The translations under genes were made by a program, and so were the position numbers. Under the pieces are notes generated by a model. That model was not told the DNA's origin, ran no database searches, and was given only the letters and a program-made list of their open reading frames with translations. A stretch of DNA of 7,747 nucleotides from assembly GCA_023415395.1 (NCBI GenBank), contig JAEZKN010000453.1:1-7747 (forward strand), written 5' to 3'. The DNA comes from Actinomycetes bacterium (lineage in GTDB: Bacteria > Actinomycetota > Actinomycetes > Propionibacteriales > Nocardioidaceae). Positions 1 to 7,747 of the stretch are shown here, piece after piece (position 1 is the stretch's first letter; every line of letters begins with the position of its first letter).

Positions 1-2850
1 GTTGGTGAGGTACTCCGAGGTGACGCCGAAGCGGCCGGACGCCACCTGCTTGATCGCGCTGCGCCGCTCGGGGTCGTAGAGCCGCTCGGGGTCCTCGCCG
101 CCCTCACCGGTGTTGGACTTCGCGCCCAGCCGGTTCATCGCGATGGCGAGGGTCTCGTGCGCCTCCTGGGAGATGGAGCCGTAGGACATCGCGCCGGTCG
201 AGAACCGCTTGACGATCTCCGAGACCGGCTCGACCTCGTCGATCGGGATCGGCTGGCGGCCGGTCTCGGCGGCGTCCTTGAAGCGGAACAGGCCGCGCAG
301 CGTCATCAGCCGCTCGGACTGCTCGTCGACGCGCCGGGTGTACTGCTTGAACACGTCGTAGCGACCGGCGCGCGTGGCGTGCTGGAGGCGGAAGACGGTC
401 TCGGGGTCGAACAGGTGCGGCTCGCCCTCGCGGCGCCACTGGTACTCGCCGCCGATGGCCAGCTCGCGGTGGGCCGGCGCCAGGCCGTTCTTCGGGTACG
501 CCGTGGCGTGCCGGCGCGCGACCTCCTCGGCGATCGTGTCGAGCTCGATGCCGCCCAGCTTCGAGGTGGTGCCGGTGAAGTACCTGTCGACGACCGCCTG
601 CGAGAGGCCGACCGCCTCGAAGATCTGCGCACCGGTGTAGGACGCGACCGTCGAGACGCCCATCTTCGACATCACCTTGAGGACGCCCTTGCCGAGCGCC
701 TTCACCAGGTTGGTCACGGCCAACTCTCCGTCGACCTTGACGTAGTAGCCCTCGCGGGCGAGGTCCTCGACGGACTCCATCGCCAGGTAGGGGTTGACCG
801 CCGCCGCGCCGTACCCGACGAGCAGGGCGACGTGGTGGACCTCGCGGACGTCGCCGGCCTCGACCAGCAGACCGACCTGGGTGCGGGTCTTCTCGCGCAC
901 CAGGTGGTGGTGCACCGCCCCGGTGAGCAGCAGCGACGGGATCGGCGCGAGCTCCGCGGTGGAGTGCCGGTCGGAGAGCACGATGACCCGGGCGCCGTCG
1001 GCGATGGCCGCGGACACCTCCTGGCAGATCTCGTCGATCCGCTGCGCCATCGCCGCTCCCCCGCCCTCGACCGGGTAGAGGCCCCGGGCGACGTGGGTGA
1101 TGAAGCCCGGCATGTCGCCGTCGCGGTTGATGTGGCGGATCTTGGCCAGGTCGTCGTTGGAGATGACCGGGAACGGCAGCTGGACCATCCGGCAGGACGC
1201 CGGCGCCGGCTCGAGCAGGTTCGACTCCGGCCCGATGGTGCCGGCCAGGGAGGTCACGAGCTCCTCGCGGATCGCGTCCAGCGGCGGGTTCGTGACCTGG
1301 GCGAAGAGCTGGCTGAAGTAGTCGAACAGCAGCCGGGGCCGCTGGCTCAGGGCCGCGATGGGCGTGTCGGTGCCCATCGAGCCGATCGGCTCGGCACCGG
1401 TGTTCGCCATCGGGGTGAGCAGGATGCGCAGCTCCTCCTCGGTGTAGCCGAACACCTGCTGGCGCCGGGTGACCGAGGCGTGGGTGTGGACGACGTGCTC
1501 ACGGTCCGGCACGTCGTCGAGGTGGATCAGGCCGGCGTGCAGCCACTCGTCGTACGGGTGCTCCGCGGCGAGCTCGGCCTTGATCTCCTCGTCCTCGATG
1601 ATGCGGTGCTCGTCGGTGTCGACGAGGAACATCCGGCCCGGCTGCAGCCGGCCCTTGCGGACCACCTTCGCCGGGTCGATGTCCAGGACGCCGACCTCGG
1701 AGGCCAGCACGACGAGGCCGTCGTCGGTGACCCAGTAGCGCGAGGGCCGCAGGCCGTTGCGGTCCAGGACCGCGCCGATCTGGGAGCCGTCGGTGAACAC
1801 CACGCACGCCGGGCCGTCCCAGGGCTCCATCATCGCGGAGTGGAACTCGTAGAAGGCGCGCCGCTTGGCGTCCATCTCGCCGTGGTTCTCCCACGCCTCG
1901 GGGATCATCATCAGCACGCTGTGCGGCAGCGAGCGGCCGCCCATGTGCAGCAGCTCGAGCACCTCGTCGAACGACGCGGAGTCGGACGCGCCCGGGGTGC
2001 AGATCGGGTAGAGCCGCTCGAGGTCGCCCGGGATCACGTCGGAGGCGAGGAGCGCCTCACGGGCCCGCATCCAGTTGCGGTTGCCCATCACGGTGTTGAT
2101 CTCGCCGTTGTGGGCGATGAACCGGAACGGGTGGGCGAGCGGCCAGCTCGGGAAGGTGTTCGTGGAGAACCGCGAGTGCACCACGGCCATCGCGGAGGTG
2201 ACCCGCTCGTCGAGCAGGTCGGGGAAGAACTTGTCGAGCTGGTCGGTGGTGAGCATGCCCTTGTAGACGATGGTCCGCGAGGACAGGGACGGGAAGTAGG
2301 CGTCCGTCTCGTGCTCGGCCCGCTTGCGCAGGCAGAAGGCCAGGCGCTCGAGCGCCATGCCGGTCACGCGCGAGCCGGAGCCCGCGACGAAGAGCTGGGC
2401 GAAGGCCGGCTTCACGCCGAGCGCCATGCTGCCCAGCTCGGAGTCGTCGGTGGGCACCTCGCGCCAGCCGAGCACCGTGAGGTGCTCCTCCGCCGCGATC
2501 TCCTCGATCCGCGCCCGGGTCTTGGCGACCTGCTCCTCGTCACCGGGGAGGAAGGCCGTGCCCACGGCGTACGCGTGCTGGGGCGGCAGGTCGAAGCCCG
2601 CCTTCGCCGCCTCCTCGCGGAAGAACCGGTCGGGCACCTGCAGCAGGATGCCGGCGCCGTCGCCGGTGTTCTGCTCGGCACCGGCCGCGCCGCGGTGGTC
2701 GAGGTTGCGCAGGGCCTGGATGCCCTGCTTGACGATGTCGTGGCTGGCGACGCCGGTCAGGGTGGCGACGAAAGCCACGCCGCACGCGTCGTGCTCGTGG
2801 CTCGGGTCGTACAGGCCCTGTGGCGGCGGGAATGCGTGCGAGTACGGCAC
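1..2850 (-). CDS. gltB: Glutamate synthase large subunit, GltB (3'-truncated by window edge)
   Basis: Large (alpha) subunit of glutamate synthase, which converts glutamine plus 2-oxoglutarate to two glutamates in ammonium assimilation, with the small subunit GltD supplying electrons. Exactly 950 codons are visible and stay open; sample stretches read at many points along the gene were all in frame. The family is about 1500 residues, so roughly the last third is missing. The GTG start gives MPYSHAFPPPQGLYDPSHEH and then DACG. Cys23 is the expected N-terminal nucleophile of the class II glutamine amidotransferase, implying a 22-residue propeptide. The amidotransferase domain spans about 23-430 (HNGEI at 247-251, GASDSASFDE near 285-294). 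The central domain runs from about 465 (EPIGSMG at 487-493), and the FMN-binding synthase domain from about 810 (TGAMSYGS at 885-892, SKSNTGEGGED at 910-920). The Fe-S cysteines would lie beyond the edge. A GGGAG ribosome site sits 8 bases before the GTG. An ATG at 2857 is in another frame and is not the start. Confidence 0.97.
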   Translation of the reverse strand, partial: MPYSHAFPPPQGLYDPSHEHDACGVAFVATLTGVASHDIVKQGIQALRNLDHRGAAGAEQNTGDGAGILLQVPDRFFREEAAKAGFDLPPQHAYAVGTAFLPGDEEQVAKTRARIEEIAAEEHLTVLGWREVPTDDSELGSMALGVKPAFAQLFVAGSGSRVTGMALERLAFCLRKRAEHETDAYFPSLSSRTIVYKGMLTTDQLDKFFPDLLDERVTSAMAVVHSRFSTNTFPSWPLAHPFRFIAHNGEINTVMGNRNWMRAREALLASDVIPGDLERLYPICTPGASDSASFDEVLELLHMGGRSLPHSVLMMIPEAWENHGEMDAKRRAFYEFHSAMMEPWDGPACVVFTDGSQIGAVLDRNGLRPSRYWVTDDGLVVLASEVGVLDIDPAKVVRKGRLQPGRMFLVDTDEHRIIEDEEIKAELAAEHPYDEWLHAGLIHLDDVPDREHVVHTHASVTRRQQVFGYTEEELRILLTPMANTGAEPIGSMGTDTPIAALSQRPRLLFDYFSQLFAQVTNPPLDAIREELVTSLAGTIGPESNLLEPAPASCRMVQLPFPVISNDDLAKIRHINRDGDMPGFITHVARGLYPVEGGGAAMAQRIDEICQEVSAAIADGARVIVLSDRHSTAELAPIPSLLLTGAVHHHLVREKTRTQVGLLVEAGDVREVHHVALLVGYGAAAVNPYLAMESVEDLAREGYYVKVDGELAVTNLVKALGKGVLKVMSKMGVSTVASYTGAQIFEAVGLSQAVVDRYFTGTTSKLGGIELDTIAEEVARRHATAYPKNGLAPAHRELAIGGEYQWRREGEPHLFDPETVFRLQHATRAGRYDVFKQYTRRVDEQSERLMTLRGLFRFKDAAETGRQPIPIDEVEPVSEIVKRFSTGAMSYGSISQEAHETLAIAMNRLGAKSNTGEGGEDPERLYDPERRSAIKQVASGRFGVTSEYLTN

Positions 2851-2858
2851 CGGGCATT

Positions 2859-2863
2859 CTCCC
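2859..2863 (-). promoter_or_regulatory. Ribosome binding site of gltB
   Basis: On the minus strand GGGAG is followed by 8 bases and then the GTG at 2850-2848. This decides the start in favour of that GTG. The nearby ATG at 2857-2855 lies between the site and the GTG, in a frame that does not encode GltB. Confidence 0.7.
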
Positions 2864-2879
2864 GTCGTCTCTGCGCCGC

Positions 2880-2908
2880 GCAGGGCCCCACGACTCTGTC
2901 GGGCCTGC
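2880..2908 (-). other. Imperfect hairpin in the lgt-gltB intergenic region / gltB leader
   Basis: Read on the minus strand, this 29-base stretch can fold with GCAGG pairing to CCTGC at the outside, CCC to GGG in the middle and GAC to GTC around an AGA loop. Two 2-base bulges fall on the 3' arm. It lies 29 bases upstream of the gltB start and 63 bases after the lgt stop, within the 121-base gap 2851-2971. It has no following T-run, so it is not a canonical intrinsic terminator. It could be a weak terminator, a leader structure or chance in GC-rich DNA. I could not find a convincing -35/-10 pair in this gap. Confidence 0.3.
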
Positions 2909-2971
2909 ACTGGCGGATCGGCAATGCGATGAAGCGGTGTGCGGGGGACGACATTGGCCCTAGCGGAGGGT

Positions 2972-3844
2972 TCAGGCTACCACTCGATCGTAGACCGACT
3001 GCTCACGTCCCGGATGACGTCGCGCACTCCACACGAACCACACCAGCCCCGCCAGGAACAGCACGATCGAGGTCCAGACGTTGAACCGGAGGCCCAGGAC
3101 GTCGTCGAGCTCGACGTTGTCGATCCGGAGCGCCTCGATCCAGACGCGACCCACCGTGTAGACCATGATGTAGAGCGCGACGACGCGCCCGTGACCGAGC
3201 TGGAAGCGGCGGTCGGCCCAGACGATGAGCGCGAAGCCGGCGAGGCACCACAGGCTCTCGTAGAGGAAGGTCGGGTGGAAGGTCGTGCCGGGCGGGTAGC
3301 CGGCGGCGGCCGCGGTCTGGTCGCTCACCTCGAGCGCCCACGGCAGGTCCGTGGGCCGGCCGAAGAGCTCCTGGTTGAACCAGTTGCCCCAGCGACCGAA
3401 CGCCTGGGCGACGAGCACGCCCGGTGCCACGGCATCGAGGACCGGGAGCAGCCGGATGCCCTTGCGCCGCGCGCCGATGACCAGGCCGAGGGCGCCCATC
3501 GCGATCGCGCCCCAGACCCCCAGGCCGCCGCGCCAGACGTAGAGCGCCTCGACCGGGTTGCCGCCCTCGCCGAAGTAGAGCTGGCTGTCGGTGAGCACGT
3601 GGTAGAGCCGGCCGCCGACCAGGCCGAAGGGCACGGCCCAGATCGCCAGGTCCTGGATCTCACCCGCCGTCCCGCCGCGGGCCACCCAGCGGCGCTCCCC
3701 GATCCAGATCGCCGCGACGATGCCGAGGATGATCGCGAGGGCGTAGCCCCGCAGCGGCAGCGGGCCGAGGTGCCAGACGCCCTCGGACGGACTGGGGATC
3801 GACAGCACGGTCGTCAGGGCGGGGGTCAACACGGGGTTCAGCAT
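2972..3844 (-). CDS. lgt: Phosphatidylglycerol--prolipoprotein diacylglyceryl transferase (Lgt)
   Basis: Integral membrane enzyme that transfers diacylglycerol from phosphatidylglycerol to the lipobox cysteine of prolipoproteins, the first step of lipoprotein maturation. The 290-residue length is normal for the family. Visible motifs: GGRLYHVLTD (77-86), the Lgt signature GRWGNWFNQELFGRPT (150-165) containing the essential Arg and Asn, HPTFLYESLW (190-199), and GRVWIEALRID (232-242), whose Arg corresponds to E. coli Arg239. Several hydrophobic segments are evident, for example about 33-50, 67-84, 108-125, 200-211, 221-236 and 257-273. The sequence WRGGLGVWG (104-112) has Trp111 where E. coli has His103; I recall the same in other actinobacterial Lgt proteins. 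The ATG start has GAGG 4 bases upstream. The gene begins 16 bases after the SCO1-like gene ends, so it is probably in the same operon. Confidence 0.96.
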   Translation of the reverse strand: MLNPVLTPALTTVLSIPSPSEGVWHLGPLPLRGYALAIILGIVAAIWIGERRWVARGGTAGEIQDLAIWAVPFGLVGGRLYHVLTDSQLYFGEGGNPVEALYVWRGGLGVWGAIAMGALGLVIGARRKGIRLLPVLDAVAPGVLVAQAFGRWGNWFNQELFGRPTDLPWALEVSDQTAAAAGYPPGTTFHPTFLYESLWCLAGFALIVWADRRFQLGHGRVVALYIMVYTVGRVWIEALRIDNVELDDVLGLRFNVWTSIVLFLAGLVWFVWSARRHPGREQSVYDRVVA

Positions 3845-3860
3845 GGCGCCTCAGTCTGGC

Positions 3861-4463
3861 CTAGTCGTTCAGGAGCGTGTGGATGTCCTCGGCGAAGTCC
3901 GAGGACGAGGTGTCCTGGCTCCAGTAGACGTAGCCTTCGTCGTCGGCGTCGATCCCGGTGATCGTGGTGCCGTGGGTGATGTCGTAGCCGCCCGAGGGGA
4001 GCCGCTCGCCCTTCTCGACGCCCACGCCGAGCGGCTTGGCGACCTCGATGATCGTGCTGAGGTCGCCGGTCAGCCCGATGAAGTCCTCGTCGAAGCGCGG
4101 GAGGTAGTCCGCGATCGCCGCCCGGGTGTCGCGGGCCGGGTCGGTCGTCACGTAGACCACGTCGACCCGCTCGCGGTCGGCGTCGTCGAGCCGGGTCATG
4201 GCCGAGGCGAGGTTGGCCATCACCGTCTGGCAGATGTCCGGACAGTGGATGTAGCCGAAGAAGACCAGCGTGAGGTCGGCGTCGGTGTCCTCGGTGAGCG
4301 AGAACGGCTGACCCTCGGTGTCGGTCAGCGCCATCGAGGCGACCTCGAACGGTGGCTCCAGGACGGTGCCGTGGAGCTGCCCGTCGCCCTCGCCCGACCC
4401 GCCGCCGCAAGCGGCGAGAGCGAGGAGGGGAAGGGTCAGGACGGCGGCGAGGCCCCTACGCAC
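3861..4463 (-). CDS. SCO1/SenC-family lipoprotein (copper chaperone / thiol-redox protein)
   Basis: Probable exported, membrane-anchored SCO1/SenC protein, a thioredoxin-fold family that binds copper and helps build the CuA centre of cytochrome c oxidase. Of 200 residues, 1-18 form a lipoprotein signal peptide (RR near the start, a hydrophobic core, lipobox LAAC with Cys19), followed by a Gly/Ser-rich linker. The thioredoxin-like domain covers about 35-200. It has FFGYIHCPDIC with the CxxxC pair Cys74 and Cys78, TTDPARDT (106-113), and His164 in YDITHGTT, the position of the third copper ligand. The GTG start lies inside trpA, giving an 8-base overlap, with GGGGG 6 bases upstream. This suggests translational coupling to trpA. 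The direct neighbour downstream is lgt, whose product would lipidate this protein. A purely disulphide-reducing role rather than copper delivery cannot be excluded. Confidence 0.93.
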   Translation of the reverse strand: MRRGLAAVLTLPLLALAACGGGSGEGDGQLHGTVLEPPFEVASMALTDTEGQPFSLTEDTDADLTLVFFGYIHCPDICQTVMANLASAMTRLDDADRERVDVVYVTTDPARDTRAAIADYLPRFDEDFIGLTGDLSTIIEVAKPLGVGVEKGERLPSGGYDITHGTTITGIDADDEGYVYWSQDTSSSDFAEDIHTLLND

Positions 4464-5228
4464 GCCGTACCCCCGCGGCGAGGTCCTCGGTCAGCGCGGT
4501 GAGCGCCGGCAGCCCGTCACCAAGCGCGCGGACGAACGCCGTCCCGACGATGACGCCGTCGGCGTGGGCCGACAGGTCGGCCGCCTGCGCCCGGGTGCTG
4601 ACCCCGACGCCCACGCCGATCGGGAGGTCGGTGGTCGCGCGGGTCCGGGCGATGAGCGGAGCCACCCCGGCGGCCGTCGCCTGCGTCGTGCCGGTGACGC
4701 CCATGATGCCGGTGGCGTAGACGAAGCCGCGGCACGCGCGCGTCGTCATCGCGATCCGCTCGTCGGTGCTCGAGGGGGCGACCAGGAAGACCTTGTCGAG
4801 GTCGCGGGCGTCGGCGGCGGCGATCCAGTCCGCGGCGACGTCGGGGGTGACGTCGGGCGTGATCAGGCCCGCTCCCCCGGCGTCGTGCAGCTGCTGGGCG
4901 AAGCGCTCGACGCCGCGGCGCTCGACCGGGTTCCAGCTGGTCATCACCAGCGTCGGCGCACCGGTCGCGGCGACGGCCTCGACGACCCGGAAGAGGTCGT
5001 CGACCCGGAAGCCGGCGTCGAGCGACTGCTGGACCGCGGCCTGGATGACCGGGCCGTCCATGACCGGGTCGCTGTAGGGCAGGCCGACCTCGATGACGTC
5101 GCACCCGGCGGCCACCATCGTGGTGAGCGCCGCGATGGAGCCCTCGACGTCGGGGAAGCCGGCAGGCAGGTAGCCGACCAGGGCGGCCCGCCCGTCGGCC
5201 CTCGCCTTCTCGAACGCGACGCTCACGC

Positions 5229-5232
<4 letters not shown>
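4456..5232 (-). CDS. trpA: Tryptophan synthase alpha chain (TrpA)
   Basis: Alpha subunit of tryptophan synthase; it cleaves indole-3-glycerol phosphate to indole and glyceraldehyde-3-phosphate and channels indole to TrpB. The product is 258 residues, a single TIM barrel of usual length. Catalytic Glu48 lies in DVIEVGLPYSDP and catalytic Asp59 in MDGPVIQ, matching E. coli Glu49 and Asp60. Further family motifs are YATGIMGVTGT, phosphate-binding VGVGVST and ADGVIVGTAF. The GTG start overlaps the trpB stop as GTGA (5229-5232). GAGGTGA lies 7 bases upstream, inside trpB, which supports this GTG rather than the one two codons later. The stop lies 8 bases inside the next gene, the SCO1-like lipoprotein. 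The gene is part of the tightly packed trpCBA unit. Confidence 0.97.
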
Positions 5233-6463
<1,231 letters not shown>

Positions 6464-6467
<4 letters not shown>

Positions 6468-7246
6468 GCTTCCACTCCTGTCATCGCTGCGACCGCCGCC
6501 TCGGGGTCGCCGTCCTTCACGAGCGCCTCGCCGACGAGTACGGCGCGCGCCCCCTCGCCCACGAAGCGCTTGACGTCGGCCGGGCCGAAGATGCCGCTCT
6601 CGGCGACCTTGACGCGGTCGTCGGGGACGATCGGCGCCAGCCGGCCGAACGTGTCGTCGTGGATCTCGAGCGTCTTGAGGTTGCGGGCGTTGACCCCGAC
6701 CAGCTCGGCGCCGAGCGCCACCGCCCGCTCGGTCTCCGCCTCGTCGTGCACCTCGACGAGCACGGTCAGGCCGAGCTCGCGGGCCTCGTCGTGCAGCCGG
6801 CGCAGGGTGTCGTCGTCGAGCGCGGCCACGATCAGCAGCGCCAGGTCCGCCCCCGCGGCGCGGGCCTCGACGAGCTGGTAGCTGGTGACGATGAAGTCCT
6901 TGCGCAGGATCGGGGCGTCGACGGCGGCGCGGACCGCGCGCAGGTCGGCGAGGCTGCCGCCGAAGCGACGCTGCTCGGTCAGCACGCTGATCGCGGCGGC
7001 GCCGCCCGCGGCGTACCGCTGCGCCAGCTCCGCGGGGTCCGGGATGTCGGCGAGGTCGCCCTTGCTGGGGCTGCGCCGCTTGACCTCGGCGATCACGCTG
7101 GAGCCGGGGGCACGGAAGTGCGGCATCGGGTCGCGCGGCGGGTCGACGTCGGCCAGGGCAGCGCGGAGCTCGGCCAGGGGCGTCGTGGACTCCCGCTCGG
7201 CGAGGTCGGCACGCACGCCGGCCACGATCTCGTCGAGCACGGACAT
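6464..7246 (-). CDS. trpC: Indole-3-glycerol phosphate synthase (TrpC)
   Basis: Closes the indole ring: it converts 1-(o-carboxyphenylamino)-1-deoxyribulose 5-phosphate to indole-3-glycerol phosphate, the TrpA substrate. The 260-residue product is a single-function TIM barrel with no fused TrpF domain. The motifs are complete: EVKRRSPSKGD (Glu54, Lys56, SPSKG 59-63), LTEQRRFGGS (89-98), RKDF with Lys116, EVH with Glu165, GVNARNLKT with Asn186, AESGI with Glu217 and Ser218, and LVGEALVK. The first ATG is chosen because MSVLDEI is the form I recall from actinobacterial relatives. However, GGAGG lies only 1 base before it, and the GTG at codon 3 (7240-7238) has a better 7-base spacing, so the true start may be two codons later. 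It is the first gene of the leftward operon; its promoter should lie in 7247-7341. Confidence 0.96.
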
Positions 7247-7247
7247 G

Positions 7248-7252
7248 CCTCC
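7248..7252 (-). promoter_or_regulatory. Ribosome binding site of trpC with ambiguous start choice
   Basis: GGAGG on the minus strand is separated from the ATG at 7246 by one base, which is unusually tight. It is 7 bases from the in-frame GTG at 7240-7238, which is a normal spacing. Confidence 0.55.
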
Positions 7253-7266
7253 AGTGTTTCACGCGC

Positions 7267-7293
7267 TTGGCAGCGGTCTCCGCGGGGTAGTGT
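7267..7293 (+). promoter_or_regulatory. Putative promoter of the DUF4190 gene
   Basis: TTGGCA (7267-7272) resembles a -35 element and TAGTGT (7288-7293) resembles a common actinobacterial housekeeping -10. The spacer is 15 bases (16 if CTTGGC is taken as the -35), shorter than ideal. Transcription would begin near 7300, giving a leader of about 42 bases. No equally good element was found for trpC on the other strand. Confidence 0.35.
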
Positions 7294-7309
7294 CCGGCCA
7301 ACCGGCCGG
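7294..7309. repeat. Inverted repeat in the divergent trpC / DUF4190 promoter region
   Basis: CCGGCC and GGCCGG are perfect 6-bp arms separated by AACC. The dyad lies immediately after the putative -10 of the rightward gene and 48 bases upstream of trpC. It could be an operator-like site or a 5' leader hairpin. Such GC palindromes also arise by chance in DNA this rich in G and C. Confidence 0.35.
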
Positions 7310-7341
7310 CAGACCGACGGCCTCGACGAAGGGTCCCACCC

Positions 7342-7677
7342 GTGAGCTACTCCGAACCGCCTCCCCCGCCGCCGCAGTACGGCGCCCCGGTCCCACCCCC
7401 GGGCGGAGCGCAGCCGAAGACCTCCGGCAAGGCCATCGCCTCCCTGGTCACCGGTCTGGTCGGCCTGCTGACGATCTGCTGCGGGTTCCTCGTGGTCTCC
7501 AGCATCGTGGCGCTGGTGCTCGGCATCTTGGCCCGCAAGGAGATCCAGCGGTCCAACGGCGCCCTCAAGGGCGACGGGATGGCGCTGACCGGCATCATCA
7601 CCGGCATCGTCGGCATCTTGATGGTGATCGTGACGATCATCCTCGTCGCGACCGGCGCCATCGACACGAACTTCTAG
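7342..7677 (+). CDS. Small DUF4190-type membrane protein
   Basis: A 111-residue protein of the actinobacterial DUF4190 type; its function is not known. The N-terminus (about 2-28) is rich in Pro, Tyr and Gly (PPPPPPQYGAPVPPPGG) and is probably cytoplasmic and disordered. Two hydrophobic segments follow: about 33-63, containing Cys46-Cys47, and about 80-104. The loop ARKEIQRSNGALKGDGM between them, with its basic residues and Gly-rich end, is typical of the family and reads like the usual LGIxAxREI pattern. The GTG start has GAAGGG 8 bases upstream (7328-7333), and the stop is TAG. The gene is divergent from trpC, so a role in tryptophan synthesis is not implied. Assignment to DUF4190 rests on overall pattern, not a search. 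Confidence 0.8.
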   Translation: MSYSEPPPPPPQYGAPVPPPGGAQPKTSGKAIASLVTGLVGLLTICCGFLVVSSIVALVLGILARKEIQRSNGALKGDGMALTGIITGIVGILMVIVTIILVATGAIDTNF

Positions 7678-7697
7678 TACAGCAACACCTGACCCCA

Positions 7698-7736
7698 GCG
7701 CCCTGACGCGGCGCCCTGACGCGGCGCCCTGGCGCA
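7698..7736. repeat. Three-copy 13-bp tandem repeat
   Basis: Two exact copies of GCGCCCTGACGCG (7698-7710, 7711-7723) are followed by a third copy with two changes (GCGCCCTGGCGCA, 7724-7736) and a further partial GCGC. It starts 20 bases after the stop of the DUF4190 gene. The last copy can form a small GCGC/GCGC hairpin. There is no T-run. The window ends 11 bases later, so its full extent is unknown. Confidence 0.75.
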
Positions 7737-7747
7737 GCGCGGAGCGA

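Noticed and set aside
2840..2857. ATG at 2857 as the gltB start
   Set aside because: It leads into a different frame. The GltB frame begins at the GTG at 2850 and gives the expected propeptide and catalytic cysteine.
157..3084. A 975-codon open frame on the plus strand opposite gltB and the start of the lgt region
   Set aside because: It lies opposite a clearly coding gltB and its product is low-complexity, rich in Arg, Val, Gly, Asp and Leu with no domain pattern. Long antisense open frames are expected in DNA with very high third-position GC.
2939..3961. A 340-codon plus-strand frame opposite lgt
   Set aside because: Antisense shadow of the clearly recognised lgt gene, with a low-complexity product.
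7247..7341. A possible trp attenuator leader peptide upstream of trpC
   Set aside because: A short minus-strand GTG frame of 26 codons is present, but it has only one Trp codon, no tandem Trp codons, no evident ribosome site and no terminator/antiterminator stems.

Overview
The window looks like ordinary chromosome from a high-GC actinobacterium, most plausibly Nocardioides or a close relative. The evidence is the very high GC content, frequent GTG starts, 4-base start/stop overlaps, the protein sequences and the local gene order. The genus is an inference from general protein style, not from a database match. I found no mobile element, CRISPR array, toxin-antitoxin pair, phage gene, tRNA or rRNA.

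Layout: six genes run leftward on the minus strand. In transcription order they are trpC (7246-6464), trpB (6467-5229), trpA (5232-4456), an SCO1/SenC-type lipoprotein (4463-3861), lgt (3844-2972) and gltB (from 2850, running off the left edge at base 1). The first four overlap one another by 4-8 bases and lgt follows 16 bases later, so trpC through lgt looks like one translationally coupled operon. A 121-base gap separates lgt from gltB, so gltB may be co-transcribed or may have its own promoter. At the right end a small DUF4190-type membrane protein (7342-7677) is transcribed divergently from trpC, followed by a short 13-bp tandem repeat.

Function: TrpC, TrpB and TrpA carry out the last steps of tryptophan synthesis, from the phosphorylated carboxyphenylamino-deoxyribulose intermediate to indole-glycerol phosphate and then to tryptophan. 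No trpE, trpD, trpG or trpF is present; in Actinobacteria the TrpF step is normally supplied by the dual-function HisA/TrpF enzyme PriA encoded elsewhere. The SCO1-like protein is probably an exported, lipid-anchored copper or thiol-redox factor for cytochrome oxidase assembly. It carries a lipobox and sits directly upstream of lgt, whose product attaches the lipid to such proteins. GltB is the glutamine amidotransferase and synthase subunit of glutamate synthase; gltD would be expected beyond the left edge.

Novelty: I do not see an undescribed system here. The points worth a second look are small: a start-codon question in trpC, the lipoprotein/Lgt coupling, an imperfect hairpin in the gltB leader, a dyad in the divergent promoter region, a tryptophan where E. 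coli Lgt has His103, and the terminal tandem repeat.
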